The translations under genes were made by a program, and so were the position numbers. A stretch of DNA of 64,000 nucleotides from DATLGB01 sp963740765. Its GTDB lineage: Bacteria; Actinomycetota; Thermoleophilia; Solirubrobacterales; Solirubrobacteraceae. The notes under the pieces were generated by a model. The model was not told where the DNA came from. It saw only the letters and a program-made list of their open reading frames with translations, and ran no database searches. How positions within the stretch are numbered: the stretch's first letter is position 1; each line of letters starts with the position of its first letter. Location of the stretch: contig CAVUFN010000012.1 in assembly GCA_963740765.1 (NCBI GenBank), positions 74,585-138,584 of the forward strand, read 5' to 3'. Positions 16,299 through 23,090 of this stretch are shown piece by piece.

Positions 16299-16885
16299 GG
16301 CAGTCCTTTGATCCAGTCGGGGGCGGCGGCGCGGAACGCCTCAGGCGACATGGCGCCCGCGCCTTCCGGCACGCGGCCGAGCAGCGGCACGCCAGCGTAC
16401 CGGGGCAGGTCCTCCAGGTTGCGGCGCTCGGCCAGTCCGGGTGCCTCGGGCCACGAGCCGATCACGACGCCCGCGCAACGCAGCCCGCGGGCCGCCAGCG
16501 CCTCGCAGGTCAGCGCGGTGTGGTTGAGCGTGCCCAGCCCAGCCCGGGCCACCACCAACACGGGCGCGTCGAGCTTCCGCGCCACGTCGGCGAGCGTGAA
16601 GTCACCGAGGCGGACGAGGATGCCCCCCGCGCCCTCGACGACGGCGTCGTCGGGGGCCTCGATGTCGTCGAGGGTGAGCGTCGAGCCGGCCGAGGCGGGT
16701 GCGAGGGGGTCGTCGAAGCGGGCGAGGCAGCGGGTGTCGACGCCGGCGAGGCGGGCGACCTCGGCCGCGTCGTCGTCGTCCCCGGTCTGAACGGCCTTCA
16801 CGTACGGCCGGCCGGTGATCGCGCAGACGGCTGCGGAGACGACGGTCTTGCCGATCCCCGTGTCGGTGCCGCAGACGACGATCAT
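16295..16885 (-). CDS. bioD: Dethiobiotin synthetase
   Basis: A 196-residue ATP-dependent carboxylase that closes the ureido ring (DAPA + CO2 to dethiobiotin). The P-loop MIVVCGTDTGIGKTVVSA starts the protein. YVKAVQTGDD supplies the substrate Lys, VVEGAGGILVRL is the conserved EGAGG loop, and VLVVARAGLGTLNHTALTCE the switch-like region. I start at ATG 16885, which begins exactly at the P-loop strand and overlaps the bioA stop by 4 bases. A longer in-frame extension upstream would run through bioA and shows no homology. Confidence 0.93.
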   Translation of the reverse strand: MIVVCGTDTGIGKTVVSAAVCAITGRPYVKAVQTGDDDDAAEVARLAGVDTRCLARFDDPLAPASAGSTLTLDDIEAPDDAVVEGAGGILVRLGDFTLADVARKLDAPVLVVARAGLGTLNHTALTCEALAARGLRCAGVVIGSWPEAPGLAERRNLEDLPRYAGVPLLGRVPEGAGAMSPEAFRAAAPDWIKGLP

Positions 16886-18024
16886 CCGGCCTCCGCCGCC
16901 GCCCGCATCGCCGTGCAGACGCGGGCAAGGTCGGCGTCGTCGATCACGTAGGGCGGCATGCAGTAGACGAGGTCGCGGAACGGGCGCAGCCACACGCCGT
17001 GGTCGACGGCGGCGGCGGTCGCGGCGGCGACGTCGACCGGGTGGTCGAGCTCGATGACGCCGATCGCGCCGAGGATGCGGACGCCGTCGACGCCGTCGAG
17101 CCCGGCGCGCAGCCCGGCCTCGATGCGCGGGACGTCCTCTTCCCAGCGCAGCAGGTCCAGTGACGCATTGGCCACCGCGCAGGCGAGCGGGTTGGCCATG
17201 AAGGTCGGGCCGTGCATGAGCGCGCCGCCGGCCAGCGACGATGCGACCTCGGGCGTGCACAGCGTCGCGGCGAGCGTCATGTAGCCGCCCGTCAGCGCCT
17301 TGCCGACGCACATCACGTCGGGCCGGACGCCGGCATGGTCGGCGCCCCACAGCCGGCCGCTGCGCCCGAATCCGGTCGCGATCTCGTCGAGCACGAGCAG
17401 CAGGCCGTGGCGGTCGCACAGCGCACGCAGCTCACGCACCACGGCCGGGTCGTAGAACCACATCGAGCCCGCGCCCTGCACCACCGGCTCCACGATCACC
17501 GCGCACAGCTCGTCGGTGACGAGCGACTCGAGGTGCTCGGCGTAGCCGGCGGCCATCACCGGCTCCGGGCGGTCGGCGAACACGTGCTGCTCGAGCGCGC
17601 CGGCGAAGAGCGAGTGCATGCCGCCGACGGGATCGCACACGCTCATGGGCGACAGCGTGTCCCCGTGGTAACCGCCGCGCACGGTCAGGAACTTCGTGCG
17701 CCCCGGCCGCGCCTGGCGGCACATCTTCATCGCCACCTCGACGGCGACCGACCCGGAGTCCGCGAAGAAGACGTGCTCGAGGCCGGTCAGCTCCACCAGC
17801 CGCGTGGCGAGCGTCACCGCCGGCTCATGCGTGAGCCCGCCGAACATGACGTGGGCCATGCGGCCGAGCTGGTCCTGCACCGCGGCGTCGAGAACCGGGT
17901 TGCGGTAGCCGTGGATGGCGCACCACCACGACGCCATCCCGTCGATCAGCTCGCGCCCGTCGGCCAGCGTCAGCCGGACCCCCGACGCCGACGCGACCGC
18001 GAGCGGCGCGACCGTCGCCGGCAT
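16882..18024 (-). CDS. bioA: Adenosylmethionine-8-amino-7-oxononanoate aminotransferase
   Basis: A class-III PLP aminotransferase (KAPA + SAM to DAPA). Visible are DGMASWWCAIHGYRNP, FADSGSVAVEVAMKM, GGYHGDTLSPMSVCDP, LVLDEIATGFGRSG and the PLP Lys in MCVGKALTGGYMTL. With ATG 18024 the protein has 380 residues. The frame stays open upstream and encodes RRHVWHPYGP just before this ATG, the conserved substrate-binding BioA N-terminus. The real start is therefore probably further left on the mRNA, at a non-standard codon (CTG at 18060 or 18069), next to the GMC gene's stop at 18075-18077. I give the ATG coordinates but expect about 12-15 more residues. Confidence 0.9.
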   Translation of the reverse strand: MPATVAPLAVASASGVRLTLADGRELIDGMASWWCAIHGYRNPVLDAAVQDQLGRMAHVMFGGLTHEPAVTLATRLVELTGLEHVFFADSGSVAVEVAMKMCRQARPGRTKFLTVRGGYHGDTLSPMSVCDPVGGMHSLFAGALEQHVFADRPEPVMAAGYAEHLESLVTDELCAVIVEPVVQGAGSMWFYDPAVVRELRALCDRHGLLLVLDEIATGFGRSGRLWGADHAGVRPDVMCVGKALTGGYMTLAATLCTPEVASSLAGGALMHGPTFMANPLACAVANASLDLLRWEEDVPRIEAGLRAGLDGVDGVRILGAIGVIELDHPVDVAAATAAAVDHGVWLRPFRDLVYCMPPYVIDDADLARVCTAMRAAAEAG

Positions 18025-18074
18025 CGGCCCGTAGGGATGCCAGACGTGGCGACGGTCCAGATCGAGCAGGTCTA

Positions 18075-19682
18075 TTAGGCCGCCCCGCCCGTGAGCACGC
18101 GACCCTTGATCAGGTCCGCGGCGCGCTCGGCGACCATGATCGTCGGCGCGTTCGTGTTGCCGCCCGGGATGACCGGCATCACGCTGGCGTCGACCACCCG
18201 CAGTCCCTCCAGCCCGCGGACGCGCAGCTCGGGGTCGACCACCGCGTCGTCGTCGGTCCCCATCCGGCAGGTCCCGACCGGGTGGTAGATGAGTTCGACG
18301 CGCTCGCGGAGGGCGTCCTCGATGTCGCTGTCGTCGCCCTCCATCTGCCCGGGGCGCGGATCGATGCGGCCCGTCACCTTCGAGCGCAGCGGCTCGGACG
18401 CGACCAGCCGCTCGACCAGCTTCATCCCCTCGACCATCGAGGCGACGTCCTCGGGCTCGGAAAGCAGGTTGGTCCGGATGCGCGGCTTGTCGAACGGATC
18501 GGCCGAGCGCAGGGTGACCGTGCCGCGCGCCTTGGGCGTCAGTAGCGTGGGCCCGCTCACGATCGCGTCGCCCTCGTGCTCGCCGGCGCCGTGGTTGTCG
18601 AAGTAGAGCGCCCCCATGTGCAGCTGGATGTCAGCGGCGGGCAGGCCGGGGCGGGTACGGACGAACGCGGACGCCTCGGCGGCGGTCGACGTCAGCGGCC
18701 CCGTGCGCTTCAGCAGCCACTGCGCCAGGTACTTGGGATGCTCGGCGCCGTACAGCGTGTCGCCGACGTTGACCGCGTAGTTCATGGTCAGGAACGGGTG
18801 GTCCTGCAGGTTGCGGCCGACGCCGGGCAGATCGACGCGGACGTCGATCCCGAACTCGCGCAGGTGCTCGGCCGGGCCGATGCCGCTCGTCATGAGGACC
18901 TGCGGCGAGTTGATGGCGCCCGCGCACACGATGACCTCGCGGTAGGCCCTGACCGTCTCCGTCCTGCCGCGGCGAGTGAAGGTGACGCCGGTCACGCGCG
19001 TCCCGTCGAGCTCGAGGCGCTCGACCTGGGCGCTGGTGACGACCTCGAGGTTCTCGCGCTTCATGGCCGGGCGCAGGTACGCGTCGGCGCACGACCAGCG
19101 GCGGCCGTTCTTCTGGAAGGTCTGCAGCATCGACACGCCGTCCTGCTCGGGCGAGTTGTAGTCGCGCGCGCTCGGGATGCCCGCGGCGTTGGCGGCCTTG
19201 AGCATGTCGGCCATGATCGGGCGCGCGTCGCGCTGGCCCTCGATCCGGACCGGGCCGCCGACGCCATGGTGCTCGGAGCCGCCGCGCTGGTCGTCCTCGG
19301 CCTTGAGGAAGTAGGGACGCACGTCATCCCAGCCCCACCCGTCGGCGCCGGACTCCTTCCACAGGTCGTAGTCGACCGGCCGGCCGCGGACGTAGAGCAT
19401 CGCGTTCATGGACGACGAGCCGCCCAGCGACTTGCCGCGCGGGACGTACAGGCGGCGGCCGAAGGCGTGCGGCTCGGGCTCGGTGTAGTAGTCCCAGTCG
19501 AGCTTGGTGTGGAACTGCTCGGGGAACGCGGCGGGAATCTTGATGTTGGGCGAGCGGTCCTTGCCGCCGGCCTCGAGCACGACCACGCGGACGTCGCGGT
19601 TCTCGGACAGGCGGGCGGCCATCACGCAGCCGGCGGACCCGGCCCCCACGATCACGTAGTCGGCGGCTTGCATGGAAGCCAT
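18075..19682 (-). CDS. GMC family FAD-dependent oxidoreductase
   Basis: A 535-residue glucose-methanol-choline oxidoreductase, choline-dehydrogenase-like. The FAD-binding motif DYVIVGAGSAGCVMAARLSE begins at about residue 7. GMC signature 1 is GKSLGGSSSMNAMLYVRG and signature 2 GAINSPQVLMTSGIGP. The catalytic His region is IYHPVGTCRMG, with PVIPGGNTNAPTIM at the end. It oxidises an alcohol; choline, long-chain or polyethylene-glycol-type alcohols are all possible. ATG 19682 was chosen; a GTG at 19688 that overlaps the upstream stop (GTGA) would add two residues. It follows the transhydrogenase gene in the same transcript. Confidence 0.88.
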   Translation of the reverse strand: MASMQAADYVIVGAGSAGCVMAARLSENRDVRVVVLEAGGKDRSPNIKIPAAFPEQFHTKLDWDYYTEPEPHAFGRRLYVPRGKSLGGSSSMNAMLYVRGRPVDYDLWKESGADGWGWDDVRPYFLKAEDDQRGGSEHHGVGGPVRIEGQRDARPIMADMLKAANAAGIPSARDYNSPEQDGVSMLQTFQKNGRRWSCADAYLRPAMKRENLEVVTSAQVERLELDGTRVTGVTFTRRGRTETVRAYREVIVCAGAINSPQVLMTSGIGPAEHLREFGIDVRVDLPGVGRNLQDHPFLTMNYAVNVGDTLYGAEHPKYLAQWLLKRTGPLTSTAAEASAFVRTRPGLPAADIQLHMGALYFDNHGAGEHEGDAIVSGPTLLTPKARGTVTLRSADPFDKPRIRTNLLSEPEDVASMVEGMKLVERLVASEPLRSKVTGRIDPRPGQMEGDDSDIEDALRERVELIYHPVGTCRMGTDDDAVVDPELRVRGLEGLRVVDASVMPVIPGGNTNAPTIMVAERAADLIKGRVLTGGAA

Positions 19683-19684
19683 CG

Positions 19685-20932
19685 TCACAGAGATGCCGTC
19701 ACGATGTGGCGCAGGTCGCCCGCATCGGGCTGCTTTGGCGCGATCGAGAGCAGCCGCTGTTGTTTGAGGGCGCCTTCGACGATCGTGTCGACGTCGTCCT
19801 CGGTGTATCCGAGCTCCCGGATGCCGGTCGGCGCGGCGACGTCCTCCATCAGTCGCGCGAGCGCCTGCGGGAGCGCGTCCGGCCCGGACTGGGGCTCGCC
19901 GGTGAGCAACTCGGCGACGTGGTGGTGACGCTCGGGCATGGCGTCGTAGGTGAAGCGGAAGGCGGCCGGCGCGGTGACGATCACGCTGTGGCCGTGGGGG
20001 ACGAAGGGGTGGTCCGATTCGTAGCCCGGCGGGTCGTACGCGTGCTTGAGGCCGGCGATCGGATAGGCGCAGGCGTGCGGGATGTGCACGCCCGCGGAGC
20101 CGAAGCCGACCCCCGCCATCGTCGCCGACAGCATCATGAAGCCCCGCGCCTCGGTGTTGCCTTCGACCGCCTTGCGCAGGTAGCGGCCCCCGTACTCGAG
20201 CGCCTTCGCCGACCACACGTCCGCGACCGGGTTGGAGCCCTGGTAGGGCGGGCGGTCGTCCGGGCTCGCGGGCGCGTCGCGCGTGTCGAACGGCTTGGAC
20301 AGGAAGGACTCGGCCGCGTGGCAGACGACGTCGAGGCCGCAGCTGCTCGTCACCTCCGCGCTGAGCGTCCGGGTCAGCTCCGGGTCGACGATCGCCTGCG
20401 TCGCGCGCAGGTAGCGGTGGCTGATGCCGGACTTGACCCTGAGGTCGGGCAGGTCGAGCACCGCGACGGTCGTGGCCTCCGAGCCGCTGCCCGACGTGGT
20501 CGGGATGGCCAGGTGCGGCTTGAGCGGGGACGGCGGCTTGCGGCCCTCCCCGACCGGCGCGTTGACGTAGTCCATCACCGGCGCGGGGTGGGTCGTGATC
20601 AGGTTGGCGACCTTGGCCGTATCGATGCTCGAGCCGCCGCCGATGGACACGAACCCGTCCACCTCGTGTTCCAGCGCGAAGTCGGCGGCCTCCTGCAGCG
20701 AGTCGATCGTCGGCTCCACGCGGCTGCGGTCGTAGACCACGACCTCGATCCCCTCGGCCTCGATCAGGCGCTGGACACGCTCGGCGAGCCCGAGCGCGGC
20801 GATGTGCGGATCGGTGACCAGGAGGACCTTGCCGACGTCGAGCCGCTTGAGCTCCCAGCCCGCGTCGTTCACGGCGCCCGGTCCGAACTTCACCGGAGTC
20901 GCCTCCAGCGTGAACACCGTCTCCGTCGCCAT
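19685..20932 (-). CDS. Hydroxyacid-oxoacid transhydrogenase-like iron-containing alcohol dehydrogenase
   Basis: A 415-residue group-III (iron-type) alcohol dehydrogenase. FVSIGGGSSIDTAKVAN and AIPTTSGSGSEATTVAVLDL are the nucleotide-binding loops. The metal site is in DVVCHAAESFLSKPFD and VPHGHSVIV. Most telling is GVHIPHACAYPIAG and ESDHPFVPHGHSVIVTAP, the pattern of mitochondrial ADHFE1/HOT. HOT couples 4-hydroxybutyrate oxidation to reduction of 2-oxoglutarate, giving succinic semialdehyde and D-2-hydroxyglutarate. The ATG is supported by TAGCGT 7 bases upstream. The divergent neighbour encodes a D-2-hydroxyacid dehydrogenase-like flavoprotein, which fits this assignment. Confidence 0.87.
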   Translation of the reverse strand: MATETVFTLEATPVKFGPGAVNDAGWELKRLDVGKVLLVTDPHIAALGLAERVQRLIEAEGIEVVVYDRSRVEPTIDSLQEAADFALEHEVDGFVSIGGGSSIDTAKVANLITTHPAPVMDYVNAPVGEGRKPPSPLKPHLAIPTTSGSGSEATTVAVLDLPDLRVKSGISHRYLRATQAIVDPELTRTLSAEVTSSCGLDVVCHAAESFLSKPFDTRDAPASPDDRPPYQGSNPVADVWSAKALEYGGRYLRKAVEGNTEARGFMMLSATMAGVGFGSAGVHIPHACAYPIAGLKHAYDPPGYESDHPFVPHGHSVIVTAPAAFRFTYDAMPERHHHVAELLTGEPQSGPDALPQALARLMEDVAAPTGIRELGYTEDDVDTIVEGALKQQRLLSIAPKQPDAGDLRHIVTASL

Positions 20933-20939
20933 GCCTGTC

Positions 20940-20945
20940 ACGCTA
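20940..20945 (-). promoter_or_regulatory. -10 box for leaderless transhydrogenase mRNA
   Basis: TAGCGT on the minus strand, 7 bases before ATG 20932 and no Shine-Dalgarno. The divergent gene starts only 18 bases from this ATG, so regulation of the two genes must overlap. Confidence 0.45.
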
Positions 20946-20950
20946 CCCGC

Positions 20951-22189
20951 GTGGACCTGGCACAGATCGTGGGAGCCGCGCACGTCTTGGAGGACCCGGA
21001 TCTGAAGGCCGGTTACGAGACGGACTGGACCGGGCGCTTCAGCGGACGGGCGCGGATGGTGGTGCGGCCGGGATCGACCGAGGAGGTGGCCGCCGTCGTG
21101 CGCGCGTGCGCGGAGGCGAGCGTGGCGATCGTGCCCCAGGGCGGCAACAGCGGGCTGGTCGGTGGAGGCGTCCCGCGCGGCGGCGAGGTGCTGCTCTCGC
21201 TCACGCGCTTGCACGACATCGGCGACCTCGATGCCCTCGGCCAGGTCACCGTGGGTGCCGGCGCGACGCTGACCGCGCTGCGCGACGCCGTCCCCGACCC
21301 GGGCCTCGACTTCGGCGCGCGCGACAGCGCCACGATCGGCGGCATCGTCGCCTGCGACGCCGGCGGCGCCCGCGCGTTGCGGCACGGCACCGCACGGGCG
21401 CGGGTGGCCGGGGTCGAGGCGGTGCTGGCCGACGGCTCGATCGTGTCGCGGCTGAGCGGGCTGCTCAAGGACAACGCTGGCTACGACCTGCCGCAGCTGC
21501 TGGTCGGGTCCGAGGGGACGCTCGGGATCGTCACCGCGGTGCGCTGGAAGACCGTCCCGCGCCTGCGCAAGCGCGTGGCAGCGCTGCTCGCCGTCGAGGA
21601 CCTCGCCGCCACGGCCGCCGCCCTGCGCACCCCGTCGCTCGAGGCGTGCGACTTCTTCACCCGCGCCTGCGTCCCGGACGCCCCCGGCGAGCTCAACGTG
21701 CTCGCCGAGTGGGCCGCCGACCACGACCCGCTGGAGGAGATCGCCGCCGTGCTCGGCGACGACGCGCTGATCGCCGACGACACGGGGTCGCGCGAACGGC
21801 TCTGGGCGATGAGGGAGGGGATCCCGGAGCGTCTGCAGACGCTCGGCACGCCGGTGAAGCTCGACGTCGGCGTTCCGCTGGCTCGGCTCGAGGAGTTCGT
21901 GCGCACCGTGCCGTCGGTGTGCGGCGACGCCGATCCCTACCTCTTCGGCCACCTCGGGGACGGGAACGTGCACGTGAACCTGGTCGGCGACGCGCCCGAC
22001 GAGGACGCCGTCCTCGCGCTCGTCCTGGAGCTCGGCGGCACGATCTCCGCCGAGCACGGCGTCGGGGTCGCCAAGGCCGCCTGGCTCGAGCGCGCCCGCG
22101 GCAGCGCGGAGGTCGCCGCCATGCGCGCGATCAAGGCCGCCCTCGACCCCCAGGGCATCCTCAACCCGGGCGTGCTCTTCAGCAGCTGA
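20951..22189 (+). CDS. FAD-binding oxidase, D-2-hydroxyacid (D-2-hydroxyglutarate/glycolate) dehydrogenase family
   Basis: A 412-residue GlcD/D2HGDH-type flavoprotein. An FAD_binding_4 domain (VVRPGSTEEVAAVVRACAEA, then VPQGGNSGLVGGGVP, and ARDSATIGGIVACDAGGARA) is followed by the FAD-oxidase_C domain. The C-terminal domain carries the substrate/metal motif YLFGHLGDGNVHVNL and the GTISAEHGVGVAKAAWL signature with Glu-His-Gly. It is somewhat shorter than the usual 450-480. The family oxidises D-2-hydroxyacids and passes electrons to an acceptor such as ETF. The GTG start is 18 bases from the divergent transhydrogenase ATG. Together they suggest a D-2-hydroxyglutarate cycle. Confidence 0.85.
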   Translation: MDLAQIVGAAHVLEDPDLKAGYETDWTGRFSGRARMVVRPGSTEEVAAVVRACAEASVAIVPQGGNSGLVGGGVPRGGEVLLSLTRLHDIGDLDALGQVTVGAGATLTALRDAVPDPGLDFGARDSATIGGIVACDAGGARALRHGTARARVAGVEAVLADGSIVSRLSGLLKDNAGYDLPQLLVGSEGTLGIVTAVRWKTVPRLRKRVAALLAVEDLAATAAALRTPSLEACDFFTRACVPDAPGELNVLAEWAADHDPLEEIAAVLGDDALIADDTGSRERLWAMREGIPERLQTLGTPVKLDVGVPLARLEEFVRTVPSVCGDADPYLFGHLGDGNVHVNLVGDAPDEDAVLALVLELGGTISAEHGVGVAKAAWLERARGSAEVAAMRAIKAALDPQGILNPGVLFSS

Positions 22190-22207
22190 CGGGCGTCGCG
22201 TGCGGCG

Positions 22208-22244
22208 TGAGCGGCGGTCGTACGGGCACTCGCCGCTGGACGCG
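22208..22244. repeat. GC-rich inverted repeat between convergent genes
   Basis: AGCGGCG and CGCCGCT flank a 14-base loop in the 83-base gap between the flavoprotein and thioesterase genes. It may act as a bidirectional stop signal, but it has no T-run. No gene is seen in this gap. Confidence 0.25.
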
Positions 22245-22272
22245 CTCAGCGGCGACGTCCACGACCGGGCGT

Positions 22273-22674
22273 TCAGACGAGCTTCTCGAGCGCGCTGCGG
22301 ACGGCGTCCGGGATCGGCGCCGGGCGGCGGGACTCGCGGTCGACGAAGACGTGCACGAACCAGCCCTCGGCGGCGGGCTCGTCGGTGCCCTCGCCGAAGA
22401 GGCCGATCTCGTAGCGGACCGACGAGGACCCGAGCTTGCCGACCCGCAGCCCGGCGCGGACGGTCTCCGGGAACGCCAGCGCGGCCGCATAGGCGCAGTG
22501 GGACTCGACGCACAGCCCGATCACGGGCCCGGCGTGGATGTCGAGCCCGCCCTCGGTGATCAGGTACGCGTTGATCACCGTGTCGAAGTACGAGTAGTAG
22601 ACGACGTTGTTGACGTGGCCGTAGACGTCGTTGTCCATCCAGCGCGTCGGGATCTCGAGCACGTGCGGGTACAC
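22273..22674 (-). CDS. Acyl-CoA thioesterase, 4HBT hot-dog fold
   Basis: A 133-residue single hot-dog domain. The N-terminus TRWMDNDVYGHVNNVVYYSY contains the 4-hydroxybenzoyl-CoA-thioesterase pattern (Asp-x-x-x-His-Val-Asn-Asn) with the active-site acid. RVGKLGSSSVRYEIGLF is the central strand pair, and FVHVFVDRESRRPAPIPDAV the family-typical end. It should hydrolyse acyl-CoA or similar thioesters, in the cytoplasm, as a dimer or tetramer. The GTG start has TACGCT 6 bases upstream, so the mRNA is probably leaderless. It shares a symmetric promoter with the divergent CBS gene. Confidence 0.88.
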   Translation of the reverse strand: MYPHVLEIPTRWMDNDVYGHVNNVVYYSYFDTVINAYLITEGGLDIHAGPVIGLCVESHCAYAAALAFPETVRAGLRVGKLGSSSVRYEIGLFGEGTDEPAAEGWFVHVFVDRESRRPAPIPDAVRSALEKLV

Positions 22675-22680
22675 GCCGCG

Positions 22681-22690
22681 AGCGTATCCT
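22681..22690. promoter_or_regulatory. Bidirectional -10 element (ANNNTANNNT)
   Basis: AGCGTATCCT gives TACGCT on the minus strand, 6 bases before the thioesterase GTG. It gives TATCCT on the plus strand (22685-22690), 7 bases before the CBS gene ATG at 22698. The shared TA is central and neither gene has a Shine-Dalgarno. Confidence 0.55.
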
Positions 22691-22697
22691 CCACCGC

Positions 22698-23036
22698 ATG
22701 CGCAACATCGCGATCGAGGCCGCCGGGCCGACCGTCGGCGACGTGATGATCCCGCCGGAGACGGTGAGCAGCGTCGAGGAGGCCGAGCGGGTCTTCGAGA
22801 GCCCGCGCCGCCACGTGGTGCTCATGGCGGACCCGGACGGGACGTACCTGGGCACGGTGACGCGCCAACTCGGACCACCGCGTCGCGACGTCGAACTGAG
22901 CCCGACCGACCCGATCGCGCACGCGACGCGGGTCGTCAAGGACACCGGCCAGGACCGCATTCCCGTCACGGATGGGGACACGCTGGTCGGGCTGCTGTGC
23001 TTCAACTTGAAGCGCGACGTCTACTGCACCGTCTGA
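22698..23036 (+). CDS. CBS-domain-pair protein
   Basis: A 112-residue stand-alone Bateman module. The first CBS motif begins at TVGDVMIPPETVSSVEEAER and contains HVVLMADPDGTYLGTVTR. The second runs over SPTDPIAHATRVVKDTGQDR and ends IPVTDGDTLVGLLCFN. Such modules bind adenosyl ligands and usually regulate a partner protein; no partner is fused or adjacent here. It is transcribed from the shared promoter with the divergent thioesterase and is probably leaderless. Confidence 0.85.
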   Translation: MRNIAIEAAGPTVGDVMIPPETVSSVEEAERVFESPRRHVVLMADPDGTYLGTVTRQLGPPRRDVELSPTDPIAHATRVVKDTGQDRIPVTDGDTLVGLLCFNLKRDVYCTV

Positions 23037-23090
23037 ACCCGCCGATCAACGGTTGGCCAGTTTGCTCAAGGCGAGTTGTGTCAGTCCGAT

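Noticed and set aside
18075..20216. Extended frame joining the GMC oxidoreductase to about 180 upstream residues
   Set aside because: The extension is Arg/Pro-rich and antiparallel in phase to the transhydrogenase gene; the FAD motif begins right after ATG 19682.
20944..20949. TACCCG as plus-strand -10 for the D-2-hydroxyacid dehydrogenase gene
   Set aside because: It lacks the final T and lies one base from the GTG start, too close to work with that start; the real plus-strand promoter is not identified.
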